Of a stretch of DNA of 64,000 nt, positions 8,146 to 17,418 are shown piece by piece (positions within the stretch are counted from its first letter, which is position 1; every line of letters starts with the position of its first letter). The notes under the pieces were generated by a model. That model was not told the DNA's origin and ran no database searches. It worked only from the letters and a program-made list of their open reading frames with translations. A program made the translations under genes and the position numbers. Source of the stretch: Streptomyces oceani (GTDB taxonomy: Bacteria > Actinomycetota > Actinomycetes > Streptomycetales > Streptomycetaceae); the NCBI RefSeq assembly GCF_001751245.1, contig NZ_LJGU01000115.1, positions 183,187-247,186 of the forward strand. Reading direction: 5' to 3'.

Positions 8146-8967
8146 ATGGCTTTGCGAAGACGCACACGGACACGGACGGGGGTACGGCTGTGCGGCGGAG
8201 CTCTCGCCCTCACCCTGCTCGTGACCGGTTGCTGGGGCGGGGAGGACGACTCCGACGACGCCCCGGGGGCGTCCCCGAGTCCGGAGCAGTCCGAAGGCGC
8301 CTCTCCCGCCCAACCCGACAACGCCTTCCTGAAGTTCGTACACGACCCGAGCCGGCAACCGAAGAACGTGGCACAGGCGGTACGGATCGCCCGCGCGGTG
8401 GCCGCGAAACCGGAGGACTGGGGTGCGGGCTACGTGAAGAGCGACAACTACGAGAGCGGCCCCGGGCGGACCCCCGAACTGAACGACGACTGCGTGTGGG
8501 AGCAACAGGAGCTGCCCGACTCCGAGTTCGCCAGCATCGTCCGGCGGAGCGAACTGCCCGCGAAGGGTGACGCCGGACCGCTGCGGGTCAGCGCCGTGGT
8601 CACCGTGCACCGCACCCAGGAAAGTGCCCGCCGGGAGATGGCACGCACCCTGGAGGAGCCGCTGCGCTGCCCCGACCAGCAGCTGAACGGCACCGAGCGG
8701 ATCACCGGGCTGCGTTCCGGCGGAGACCTCTCCCCGGACCCGAGCGGTGACACCGACTATCTGCAGGAGAGCGGCGAGTTGCACAGCGATCTGCCCGGCA
8801 GCCCACACCCGTACGTCTGGGACGTGGCGCGTACGGGCACCGTCACCCTCGCTGTCGCGGTGGAGGGCGCCAACGGCTACGAGAAGTCGGAGGTCCTGGC
8901 GACCGGCTCGAAAGCCCTCGGGATCATGGCGGCCAAGGTCTCGTTGCACATGGGGGTGCGGAAGTGA
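8146..8967 (+). CDS. putative secreted lipoprotein
   Basis: A 273-residue protein with an Arg-rich N-terminus, a hydrophobic stretch and the lipobox LVTGC (Cys29). An acidic Ser/Pro linker follows, then a globular domain with no family I recognise. It overlaps the downstream receptor-kinase gene by GTGA, so the lipoprotein and kinase are made together. It may serve as an extracellular partner or ligand-capturing accessory for the kinases. That role is inferred from the coupling only. Confidence 0.75.
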   Translation: MALRRRTRTRTGVRLCGGALALTLLVTGCWGGEDDSDDAPGASPSPEQSEGASPAQPDNAFLKFVHDPSRQPKNVAQAVRIARAVAAKPEDWGAGYVKSDNYESGPGRTPELNDDCVWEQQELPDSEFASIVRRSELPAKGDAGPLRVSAVVTVHRTQESARREMARTLEEPLRCPDQQLNGTERITGLRSGGDLSPDPSGDTDYLQESGELHSDLPGSPHPYVWDVARTGTVTLAVAVEGANGYEKSEVLATGSKALGIMAAKVSLHMGVRK

Positions 8968-11135
8968 GCGAACCACTGCGCGCCGGCGATCCGGCGACGA
9001 TCGGCGGCCACCGTGTGCTGGCCCGGCTCGGTGCGGGCGGGATGGGTGTGGTCTATCTCGGGCGGTCCGGCACCGGCGCGCTGGCCGCCGTCAAGGTGGT
9101 GCTGCCCGAACTCGCCGACGAGCCAGATTTCCGGGCCCGTTTCCGGCGCGAGGTGGAGGCCGCCCGACGGGTCGTCAGCCCCTGGGCGGTGGCGGTGACC
9201 GGCGCGGAACCGGACGCTCCCACGCCGTGGCTCGCGACGACGTTCGTGCCGGGGCCGTCGCTGGGTGAGGCGATCCGCCGCTCGGGGCCGCTGCCGACTT
9301 CCAGCGTGGGCGCCCTCGGCCGGATGCTCGCCGGGGCCCTGCGCGCGGTGCACGCGGCCGGGATCGTGCATCGCGACGTCAAGCCCGCCAACGTGATCCT
9401 GGCGGTCGACGGTCCACGACTCATCGACTTCGGCATCGCCCGTGCCGAGGGCAGCACCGCCCTCACCGCCTCGGGCCTGGTCGCCGGCACCCCCGGCTTC
9501 CTCTCCCCGGAACAGGCCGACCCCCGCCTCGAGAGGCTCGGCCCGCCGAGTGACGTGTTCTCCCTCGGCTGTCTGCTGGCGTACGCGGCGACCGGACGAC
9601 CTCCGTTCGGCGAGGGCACCGCGGAGGCCATGCTCTACCGGACCGTGCACGACGAGCCGGATCTGACGGGCGTCGGCACGGACGGACACGGGGACGCCAC
9701 GACCGACCAGTTGCCCGCGCTGCTGCGGGAGTGCCTGGCCAAGGACCCCGCGGCCCGTCCCTCCGCGGCGGAGATCGAGTCCCGGCTGGCGGGCGCCACC
9801 GGTTTGGGTGGCGCCTGGCTGCCCGAACACGTCGTACGGGACATCGCCGACCGCTCGGCCCGCATGCTGGCCTTGCCGGACATCGAGGGCACCGTCGTCG
9901 ACCAGCCGGGCGCCCCGCAGGTCCCGCCGCCGGGCGGCACCAGCCGACGCCGGGTGCTCGCGCTCGCCGCGAGCGGCACCGTACTCGCGGCGGCTGGCGG
10001 CGGCGCGGCAGTGTGGGCGGTGAGCCGCGACGGCGGTACCCCCTCGACCGACGACGGCTGGGCCCTCGGCGTACACGCCGACCTCAGCGGCTCCGGGAAG
10101 GACGTGGGGCAGGCGCACGAGCGGGGCGTGCGGCTCGCCGTGGAGCAGCACAACGCGCGCGGTGACAAGCCCTTCGAGCTGCGGTTGCGGACGGCAGACG
10201 ACCGAGGGACCCAGCAGCGCGCGAAGGCCGCCGCGCGGAGCCTCGTACGGGACGGCGGCGTGCTCGCCGTGATCGGGCCGACCACCGACGAGGCGGTCGA
10301 CGGCGCGGTCGCCACGTACGAAGAAGCGGTGTTGCCGATGCTCCTCGTCAAGCCCGGCGCCTTCCGCCTCGTCGGCCGCCAGTACCGGGCACCGCTGCAC
10401 TGTCGGCCGTTGGTGTACGCGCTCGGGTTCCTGATCGCCATGCACCTGACCCACCACAAGGGCGTCTCTTATCCCGGAGTGCTCCAGGACCGTACGGCGG
10501 ACCCGGTCGCGTGGCAGGTCACGCAGGGCGTCGTCGACGGGATGCGTAAGACGCGCAAGCGGTTCTACCCACGGGTGGCACCGGCCGTCCTGGACGACCT
10601 CGGCCCGCACGTCAAAGACATCCTCGGTGCGAAGGTCGACGCGTTCGTCTACGCGGGTACCGCCGAGGGAGCGGCGGGGGTAGCGCGGGACGTCGCGGCC
10701 GCGGAGTTCGACGGTCTACGGGCCGCCACGGAAGAGGTGGCCGAGCCCGCGTTCCTGGACGGGGCCGGTTCGGCGGCGGAGGGCTGGCTCATCGGCACGT
10801 CCTTCGTCGACCCGGAGCGGATGCCCAAGGCCGAGTCGTTCACCCGCGCCTTCCGCGAGCGCTTCGGTTCCCCGCCCGGCCGGTACGCGGTGGAGGCGTA
10901 CGACGCGGCGAACCTCGCCATCGAGGAACTGGTGAGCGGTGCACGGGACGGCCGTCCTCCGGAACGTGCCGATCTCGCGAAGTCGCTGCGCGCCAGCCGG
11001 TACCGCGGGATCACGAAGTCGTTCGTGTTCGACCCGGAGGACGGCCGGTTCGAGGAGGAGCTGTGCTATCTGCACCGGGTCGAGAACGGCGAGTTCCGGT
11101 TCCTCGGCGCCGTGCCGGGGCCGGGAGAGGAGTAG
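8964..11135 (+). CDS. membrane Ser/Thr kinase with extracellular substrate-binding-protein domain (copy 1)
   Basis: A 723-residue transmembrane receptor kinase. Residues about 15-280 form a PknB-like kinase: glycine loop GAGGMGVVY, Lys44 in AVKVV, HRDVKPAN near 136, DFGIARA, and FLSPEQ. A single membrane segment lies at about 328-350 (after SRRR). Residues about 365-723 form a type-1 periplasmic-binding fold related to branched-chain amino-acid receptors (LGVHADLSGSG, then VIGPTTDEAVDG). It probably senses a small extracellular ligand and phosphorylates cytoplasmic targets. The start overlaps the lipoprotein stop. A paralogue follows three bases downstream. Confidence 0.88.
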   Translation: MSEPLRAGDPATIGGHRVLARLGAGGMGVVYLGRSGTGALAAVKVVLPELADEPDFRARFRREVEAARRVVSPWAVAVTGAEPDAPTPWLATTFVPGPSLGEAIRRSGPLPTSSVGALGRMLAGALRAVHAAGIVHRDVKPANVILAVDGPRLIDFGIARAEGSTALTASGLVAGTPGFLSPEQADPRLERLGPPSDVFSLGCLLAYAATGRPPFGEGTAEAMLYRTVHDEPDLTGVGTDGHGDATTDQLPALLRECLAKDPAARPSAAEIESRLAGATGLGGAWLPEHVVRDIADRSARMLALPDIEGTVVDQPGAPQVPPPGGTSRRRVLALAASGTVLAAAGGGAAVWAVSRDGGTPSTDDGWALGVHADLSGSGKDVGQAHERGVRLAVEQHNARGDKPFELRLRTADDRGTQQRAKAAARSLVRDGGVLAVIGPTTDEAVDGAVATYEEAVLPMLLVKPGAFRLVGRQYRAPLHCRPLVYALGFLIAMHLTHHKGVSYPGVLQDRTADPVAWQVTQGVVDGMRKTRKRFYPRVAPAVLDDLGPHVKDILGAKVDAFVYAGTAEGAAGVARDVAAAEFDGLRAATEEVAEPAFLDGAGSAAEGWLIGTSFVDPERMPKAESFTRAFRERFGSPPGRYAVEAYDAANLAIEELVSGARDGRPPERADLAKSLRASRYRGITKSFVFDPEDGRFEEELCYLHRVENGEFRFLGAVPGPGEE

Positions 11136-11138
11136 TCG

Positions 11139-13400
11139 GTGAGCGACCCGCTGTCCGGGGTTCGGTCGCTGCGTCCGGGTGACCCCGCCGAGATCGGCGG
11201 CCGTACGCTGCTCGGTCGGTTGGGCGTGGGCGGTATGGGCGTGGTCTACCTGGCGCGTTCGCCCGGCGGTGGCCTGTCCGCGGTGAAGCTGGTGCGCGTG
11301 GAGCACGCCACCGACCCCGCCTTCCGGGTGCGCTTCCGGCGCGAGACGGAGGCCGCCGCACGGCTGTCCAGCCGTTGGCTCGTGCCGGTGACCGACGCCG
11401 ACCCGGAGGCCGCCGTGCCGTGGCTGGCCACGCCGTTCGTACCGGGGCCGAGCCTCGCGGCGGCCGTCGACGACCACGGCCCGCTGCCTGAACACAGCGT
11501 GCGGGCCATGGGCCTGCGACTCGCGGAGGCGCTCGCCGATGTGCACGCGGCGGGCCTCGTCCACCGTGACGTGAAACCCGGCAACATCCTGCTCGCCCTC
11601 GACGGGCCACGGCTGATCGACTTCGGCATCGCCCGTGCCGACGGCCTCACCGCGCTCACCGCCAGCGGTCTCGTCATCGGTTCGCCGGGGTTCCTGGCGC
11701 CGGAGCAGGCACAGGCGCGGTCCGCGACCGTCGGGCCCCCGAGCGACGTGTTCTCCCTCGGCTGTGTCCTCGCCTACGCCGTCTCGGGACGGCGTCCGTT
11801 CGACGCGGGCGCCGTGGCGGGGTCGCTGTTCCGCACCGTCCACGAGGAACCGGATCTCACCGGCACGCCCGCGTCGTTGCTTCCGTTGCTGCGCGGATGC
11901 CTCGCCAAGGACCCGGAACAGCGGCCCGACACCGCCGCCATTCGCGAGGCGCTGGCGGTCGGCCACTCGCCGGAGCCGGAGCATGGCTGGCTGCCCACGC
12001 CGCTGCCCGGGCTGATCGCCGAACGGACCTCGGCTGTGCTCGCGCTGCCCGTTCCGGAGCCGCCCGCTCCCGAGACGGAGCCGGGGGAACGGGCGACGGA
12101 GGTGGCCGCGACGGCGGACGCGACGGCACGGGGCAGGCCGAGCCGTCGCCGGATGGTCCGGCTCGGCCTCGGGGCCGCGCTCGGCACATCGATGACCGGG
12201 GGCGGACTCGTCGCCCTGCGCCTCGCTGAATCCGGTGCGGCCGACGACGGCGACCGTACGCCGCTCCCCCGCTACACCATCGGGCTGCACGCCGACCTGT
12301 CGGGCGAGCTGCGGTCGTTGGGGCAGGCGCAGGAGCGGGGCGCGCGGCTGGCGGTGGCACACCACAACGCCGCCGAGGACCGCCCGTTCGACCTGCGGCT
12401 CACCGTACTCGACGACCGGGGTGACGCCGACCGAGCGGCCCGGGTCGCGGACCGGTTCGTGGCGAACCGCGAGGTCGTCGCCGTGCTCGGCCCCACCGGA
12501 GAGTCGGGGTTCGCGGACCTCGCGAAACGGTACGAGCAGGCCCTGCTCCCCATGGTGACGGTCTCGGCGCCCCCTCGGCTCGCTCCACTCGCCGCACGTC
12601 AAGCGCTCTTTCAACTCCGGGCGAACGAGACGGACTCGGTCTCCGGCTTCCTTCGCTACCTCGGCACCGTCCTGCGTACGACCCACACCGCGGTCATCGA
12701 CGACCGCGCCGCCACCGGGGACGAGGACTGGGGTCTGGTCGAACGGATCAAGCAGGTGCCGCCCGCCGGAGGCCGGGTCGACGTACATCGGATCGCCACC
12801 GCGAAGGCGGGGTTGGACAACGCGGCGCGGGCGGTGCGCGACTCCGAGGCGCGGGCGGTGGTCTACGCCGGCACCTCGCCCTCCCGCGCCGCCCAATGCG
12901 CCCTGGCGCTGCGGCGGGTCGGTTTCGACGGCACCCGCATGGCAGCGGAACCGGTGCTGTACCCGCGGCCGGCCGACAGCGACGGCGCACCGACGCTGCC
13001 GTTCCTCGAGGAGGCGGGCGACGCGGCGGAGGGCTGGCTGTGCGTGACCACCTACGCCGACCCGTCCCGGCTCCGCACCTCCCGGCGCTTCGCCACCGCG
13101 TACGCCGAACGGTTCCCCGACGCTCCCGCACCCGGCCCCACCGCCCCCTTCGCGGTGGAGAGTTACGACGCCCTGCTGTTCATCGCGTCCACACTGCGGA
13201 GTTCCTCCGACAGCGGCCCGGAACGCAGCTCCACCACGACCCGGCTGCGCCGCTCGCGGTACGACGGCCTCGTCAAGCCGATCGATTTCGCCTCGGACAC
13301 AGGGGACTTCGAGCGCGCCGCGGGCCTCTTCCTCTATCACCTGGAAGGCGGCGAGGCGGTCTTCCTCGGGAACTACCGGGACGTCTCAGAGCCGGTCTGA
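11139..13400 (+). CDS. membrane Ser/Thr kinase with extracellular substrate-binding-protein domain (copy 2)
   Basis: A 753-residue paralogue of the preceding kinase with the same layout. The kinase at about 22-285 has GVGGMGVVYLA, AVKLV, HRDVKPGNIL, DFGIARADG and FLAPEQ. A membrane segment lies at about 338-360. The binding-protein-like sensor starts near 378 (IGLHADLSGEL, VLGPTGESGF). All kinase catalytic motifs look intact. GTG at 11139 follows the first copy by three bases. The sensor halves have diverged more than the kinase halves, suggesting duplication followed by a change in ligand specificity. Confidence 0.88.
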   Translation: MSDPLSGVRSLRPGDPAEIGGRTLLGRLGVGGMGVVYLARSPGGGLSAVKLVRVEHATDPAFRVRFRRETEAAARLSSRWLVPVTDADPEAAVPWLATPFVPGPSLAAAVDDHGPLPEHSVRAMGLRLAEALADVHAAGLVHRDVKPGNILLALDGPRLIDFGIARADGLTALTASGLVIGSPGFLAPEQAQARSATVGPPSDVFSLGCVLAYAVSGRRPFDAGAVAGSLFRTVHEEPDLTGTPASLLPLLRGCLAKDPEQRPDTAAIREALAVGHSPEPEHGWLPTPLPGLIAERTSAVLALPVPEPPAPETEPGERATEVAATADATARGRPSRRRMVRLGLGAALGTSMTGGGLVALRLAESGAADDGDRTPLPRYTIGLHADLSGELRSLGQAQERGARLAVAHHNAAEDRPFDLRLTVLDDRGDADRAARVADRFVANREVVAVLGPTGESGFADLAKRYEQALLPMVTVSAPPRLAPLAARQALFQLRANETDSVSGFLRYLGTVLRTTHTAVIDDRAATGDEDWGLVERIKQVPPAGGRVDVHRIATAKAGLDNAARAVRDSEARAVVYAGTSPSRAAQCALALRRVGFDGTRMAAEPVLYPRPADSDGAPTLPFLEEAGDAAEGWLCVTTYADPSRLRTSRRFATAYAERFPDAPAPGPTAPFAVESYDALLFIASTLRSSSDSGPERSSTTTRLRRSRYDGLVKPIDFASDTGDFERAAGLFLYHLEGGEAVFLGNYRDVSEPV

Positions 13401-13401
13401 C

Positions 13402-13437
13402 GCGGGCCGGTGCGCGCCCGCGCGCTGACCGGCCCGC
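13402..13437. terminator. strong hairpin between convergent kinase and lacI genes
   Basis: GCGGGCCGGT pairs perfectly with ACCGGCCCGC over 10 bp, and the 16-base interior (GCGCG/CGCGC) can pair further. It starts two bases after the kinase stop and lies between convergent genes, so it fits a bidirectional terminator. No U-tract follows, which is usual in high-GC actinobacteria. Confidence 0.75.
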
Positions 13438-13518
13438 TGGTGGACCACACCACATCGCTCGGCATCGGGGCGTCCTCGGCCCTACGGTCCCGCTTCCCGC
13501 CCCGGCCCCAAGTCTTCC

Positions 13519-14580
13519 TCAGCCGCCGGGTGGCGGCGCCGTGGAGTCGCGTACGACCAGTTCGGCGGCCAGCTCCAGCGGTCCGGCGGGCGCCGACTCG
13601 TCACCCACCGCCAACCGGCCGGCCCGCGCGCCCGCGTCGACGAGCGGCAGCCGTACGGTCGTCAGCGCCGGCACGGTGTCGACCGCGGACGGCAGATCGC
13701 AGAAACCGGCGACGGACACGTCCCCCGGGATCCGCAGCCCACGGTCCCGCACGGCCGCGGCGGCGCCCAGCGCCACGGTGTCGTTCGCGGCCACAATCGC
13801 CGTCAACTCCGGCTCCCGAGACAGCAGTTCACACGCGCCCGCGTAGCCTGCGGGACGGTCGTACGGCCCGCGTACGGTCATCCGCTCGACGCCCTCGGTC
13901 AGGCCGGCGTCGACGAGCGCCGCGCGATGGCCGGCGAGTCGGTGCCGGGCGACCGTACGCTCCTCGGGACCGGCGACACAGCCGATCCGTCGGTGCCCGA
14001 GCGCCAGCAGGTGTGCGGTCAGCTCGCGTGCGCCACCGTGGTCGTCGAAGGTGAGCACGGTCACGGAGGCGTCGTCGCGGCTCGGCGCGGGGCGACCGCA
14101 CAGCACCACACGGGTGCCGCCGTCGGCGAGTTGCCGCAGCTTGGCGGTCATCGCCCGCTGGTGCGCCGGGTCTTCCAGCGCGCCCCCGACGAGCAGGACG
14201 GCGGCGGCGCGCTGCCGCTGAAGGAGGGTGAGGTAGGTCAGTTCACACTCGGGCGAGCCGCCGGTGTTGCAGACGACCGCCAGCTTCTCGGTACGCGCGC
14301 CGCCGGCGCCCGGCGAGGTGCCGATCGCGGACTGGGCCGCGCCGGCGAGGATGCCGAAGAACGGGTCGGCGATGTCGTTGACGAGGATGCCCACCAGGTC
14401 TGAGGTGGCGGCGGCGAGCGAACTGGCCGGGCCGTTGAGCACGTAGTCGAGTTCCTCGACCGCCCGCAGCACCCGCTGCCGGGTGGGCTCGGCCACGGGG
14501 TAGTTGCCCTTGAGCACCCGGGAGACGGTGGCGGGTGACACTCCGGCACGTGCCGCCACATCGGCCAGGGTGACCGCCAT
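13519..14580 (-). CDS. LacI-family transcriptional regulator
   Basis: A 353-residue LacI/GalR regulator. The N-terminal HTH is VTLADVAARAGVSPATVSRVL with the hinge LNGPASSLAAATSDLVGILV. The sugar-binding-protein-like core follows (IVAANDTVALGAAAAVRDRG, ISVAGF-like DVSVAGFCDLP). ATG at 14580 is preceded by GGAGG, and the longer open frame upstream is not needed. It is divergent from a second LacI gene, sharing a 278-base intergenic region. It is a candidate regulator for local sugar genes, possibly the operon with the palindromic operator at 4244; that link is unproven. Confidence 0.9.
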   Translation of the reverse strand: MAVTLADVAARAGVSPATVSRVLKGNYPVAEPTRQRVLRAVEELDYVLNGPASSLAAATSDLVGILVNDIADPFFGILAGAAQSAIGTSPGAGGARTEKLAVVCNTGGSPECELTYLTLLQRQRAAAVLLVGGALEDPAHQRAMTAKLRQLADGGTRVVLCGRPAPSRDDASVTVLTFDDHGGARELTAHLLALGHRRIGCVAGPEERTVARHRLAGHRAALVDAGLTEGVERMTVRGPYDRPAGYAGACELLSREPELTAIVAANDTVALGAAAAVRDRGLRIPGDVSVAGFCDLPSAVDTVPALTTVRLPLVDAGARAGRLAVGDESAPAGPLELAAELVVRDSTAPPPGG

Positions 14581-14858
14581 CGTGCTTCCTCCATGCCGTC
14601 GTCGCGCCGCGCCGGCGAGGTTACGCCGCGCCGGGCTGCCCGCCGGTGCTCGTCCTCCGGCGACCGCCACGGTGACGCAGGCTAGCCCTGTCCGTACGCC
14701 CGTGTCCGTGCGGCCCGGCACTGCCGGATCGTACGCATGCCGCGCAGCGGCCCCGCCGGCGCGGTGCGCGGCGCGGGTCCGGCGCCTCGACCACTCGGGG
14801 CCGGTCGGGCGAGCGGTGACGCGCCGGCACGCGGGGATGTTGCGTAGGATCTGCGGCT

Positions 14859-15902
14859 GTGGCGAACACGGCGAGAAGGGTCGGCATCAAGGACATCGCG
14901 CGTGCGGCCCAGGTGTCGGTCGGCACGGTCTCCAACGTCCTCAACCGTCCCGAAGCGGTGACCCGGCGGACCCGGGAACGAGTGCTGGCCGTCATCCGGG
15001 AACAGGGTTACGTCCGCAGCGAGTCCGCCCGCCAACTGCGCGCCGGCCACAGCCGCATCCTCGGGCTGCTGGTGCTGGACATGGCCAATCCGTTCTTCGT
15101 GGAGATGGCCGCCGGCGCGGAGGGGGCGGCCCGCACCGCCGGGCTCGGCGTGATGCTGTGCAACAGCGCGCAGAGCCCGGCCGAGGAGGCCGAGTATCTC
15201 GCGATGTTCGCCGAACAGCGGGTGCACGGGGTTCTGGTGTCCTCGGCGGACGAGACCGGCGGCACCTTGACCGACTTCGCACGGCACGGCATCCCGTACG
15301 TCTCCGTGGACGTACTGATGCCGCACACCCAGGGGTGTTCGGTATCGGTGGACGACGTGACCGGCGGCGCGCTCGCCGTGCGGCACCTGCTCGGACAGGG
15401 GCACCAGTCCGTGACGTACGTCAGCGGGCCGCTGCGACTGTCCCAGGTCCGGGACCGACGGGACGGCGCCCTACGGGCCCTGGAGGAGGCCGGCCTCGCC
15501 CCCGAGGCGCTGCGGCTTCTCGAGGGCGAGCGGCTCGACGTCGCCACCGGCCGGGAGGCCGGTGCCCGGCTGCTGGGTCTCTCACCGCGCCCCAGCGCCG
15601 TCTTCTGCGCCAACGACCTGCTGGCGCTGGGCGTACTGCAGGCCCTCTACGGTGCCGGCGTGACCGTGCCGGACGACATGGCGCTGGTCGGTTACGACGA
15701 CATCGAGTTCGCCGCCGCCGCGGCCGTGCCCATCACCTCCGTACGCCAGCCGGCGCGCGCTCTCGGCGAGACCGCGACGGACCTGCTGCTGGCCGAGACC
15801 GGCCCGGGCGGGGCGGAGCACGAGCACCGGAGCATCGTCTTCCAGCCGGAGCTGGTCGTGCGGCGCTCCAGCCAGACCGGCGAGGCGCCGGTACCGCGCT
15901 GA
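14859..15902 (+). CDS. LacI-family transcriptional regulator
   Basis: A 347-residue LacI/GalR regulator with HTH VGIKDIARAAQVSVGTVSNVL, hinge YVRSESARQLRAGHSRILGLLV and effector domain ending in VRQPARALGETATDLLL. The start is GTG at 14859. A TAGGAT element about 16 bases upstream could be a -10 box. It faces the sulfatase remnant that begins 260 bases downstream, which could once have been its target. It is a paralogue of the divergent neighbour but with low similarity. Confidence 0.9.
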   Translation: MANTARRVGIKDIARAAQVSVGTVSNVLNRPEAVTRRTRERVLAVIREQGYVRSESARQLRAGHSRILGLLVLDMANPFFVEMAAGAEGAARTAGLGVMLCNSAQSPAEEAEYLAMFAEQRVHGVLVSSADETGGTLTDFARHGIPYVSVDVLMPHTQGCSVSVDDVTGGALAVRHLLGQGHQSVTYVSGPLRLSQVRDRRDGALRALEEAGLAPEALRLLEGERLDVATGREAGARLLGLSPRPSAVFCANDLLALGVLQALYGAGVTVPDDMALVGYDDIEFAAAAAVPITSVRQPARALGETATDLLLAETGPGGAEHEHRSIVFQPELVVRRSSQTGEAPVPR

Positions 15903-16160
15903 GCGCGCGCCGCCTCGCTCGGCAGCGTGCCGGGCCGGCGCACCGCGGCACGGCACGGCACTGATACGACGACGCGCCCGGGCAGTGTGGCCGCCCTTCA
16001 CGCCATTCACTTGTTCCGGAGCACGTGCAAGAACCATGACGTTCCCTCCGGTCGGCCCTCACCAGGGTGACTGGCCCACCCTCCGCCCCTGCCCGCCCGC
16101 GTTCCACACACGGCGTGCCGAGAGCCACCACCGCTGATGAGAGAGGACCCAGCGTTGACC

Positions 16161-17237
16161 ATGGGCATACCCCGAAGAGGCTTCGTGACCGGCGCCGGAG
16201 GGTTGGCCCTGGCGGCCGCTCTCGCGGAGCGTTCGGCTGCCGCCGCCCCGGACGAGGGCGGGGAACGACCGCCCAACATCGTGCTCGTCATCGCCGACGA
16301 TCTGGGATACGGCGAGCTGGGCTGCTACGACAGCCCGGTGCTGCGTACGCCGCACCTCGATCGGATGGCCTCCGAGGGCGTGCGGTTCACGCAGTACTAC
16401 GCCGGCGCCCCCGTCTGCGCTCCCTCCCTCCCTTGCCACGCTGCTCACCGGGCTGCACACCGGCCACGCTCATACGCCAGAACCCGGAACCAGGCTTGCC
16501 GGACCAACCGTTGCGACCGGAGGACACCACCCTCGCCGAGGTGCTGCGGTCGGCCGGTTACGCCACCGGCCTGTTCGGCAAGTGGGGCTTCTGCCCCGAA
16601 CGGGCACAGCACTTCAGCCACCCCAACAACAAGGGCTTCGGCACCTACTTCGGCATGAACTCCCACGCCGCCGCGCACGAGTACTATCCCACCGAGGTCT
16701 GGGACAACGACCACGTCCACCGGATCGAGGGCAATGAGAACGGCGGCCAGCGGGTGTACTCCGGACCTGTTCCAGGAGCGTGCGCTCGCGTTCCTCGAAG
16801 CACATCGGCATGAGCCGTTCTTCGCGATGCTCAGCACGCAACTCCCGCACAGCCCGCAGCTGGTACCACATCGACCCGGTATATCGGGAGCGCGAGGACC
16901 TGTCCGAGGACGGGAAGAAGCACTGCAGCCAGGTGAGTCACGCGGACCGGCAGCTCGGCGCCGTACTGGACAAGCTGCGGGAGCTGGGACTCGAGGAGCA
17001 CAACCGCGTCCTGTTCGCGTCCGTCAACGGCCCGACTGAGGAGCCGTCCCTGGAGCCCGCCAGCTACCAGGCCGGCGGAGGACTGCGTGGTTACAAGCGC
17101 AACCTCTACGAGGGCGGCGTGCGCGTGCCGCTGATCGCCTGGGGCCGGGCCGCACCCACGACGGTGTCAGCGACCAGGTGCCGGCGTCCTGGGACCTGTT
17201 GACCTCCCTCGCCGCGCTCGGCGGTGCCGCGGTCTGA
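16161..17237 (+). pseudogene. arylsulfatase-type sulfatase, inactivated by several frameshifts
   Basis: The segments together read as one secreted sulfatase. A Tat-type signal ([11 protein letters not shown]) and the metal site [19 protein letters not shown] lie in one frame to about 16430. [10 protein letters not shown] follows in a second frame. [11 protein letters not shown] to NENGGQRVYS is in a third, PDLFQERALAFLEAHRHEPF returns to the first frame, and later parts switch again before the TGA at 17235. The first shift falls at CAPS, destroying the arginine of the C-x-P-x-R signature whose Cys becomes formylglycine. The gene is either a decayed pseudogene or badly sequenced. A TTG at 16155 is an alternative start. 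Confidence 0.8.
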
Positions 17238-17238
17238 G

Positions 17239-17255
17239 GGGCGGCCTCGCCGCCC
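17239..17255. terminator. hairpin after the sulfatase remnant
   Basis: GGGCGGC and GCCGCCC form a perfect 7-bp stem with a 3-base loop, starting one base after the sulfatase stop. The gene on the other side is convergent, so it fits a terminator. Confidence 0.55.
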
Positions 17256-17384
17256 GCACCGGCAACACGCCGGACAGCACCACCGGGCACCGCGGCTTCC
17301 GCTGCGCGGTCTCCGGGCACTGATGGCGCGGAAGGCGCGGGCTGGCGTGGGACGGGCGGGTGGTACGGCTCGCGTGTCGGCCCA

Positions 17385-17418
17385 GCTCAGTCCTCCGCCC
17401 CGCTCAGTCCTCGGCGCC
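17385..17418. repeat. 17-bp tandem duplication spanning the gabD stop
   Basis: Two adjacent 17-base units that match at 15 positions both begin GCTCAGTCCTC on the + strand. The right-hand unit contains the end of the dehydrogenase gene (Glu-Asp-stop), and the left-hand unit is a non-coding copy. It looks like a small slippage duplication. Confidence 0.5.

Noticed and set aside
10716..13340. An 874-codon open frame on the minus strand opposite the two kinase genes
   Set aside because: It is the mirror frame of real high-GC genes. Its product is low-complexity Arg/Gly/Ala/Val with no domains, while the plus strand encodes intact kinase motifs.
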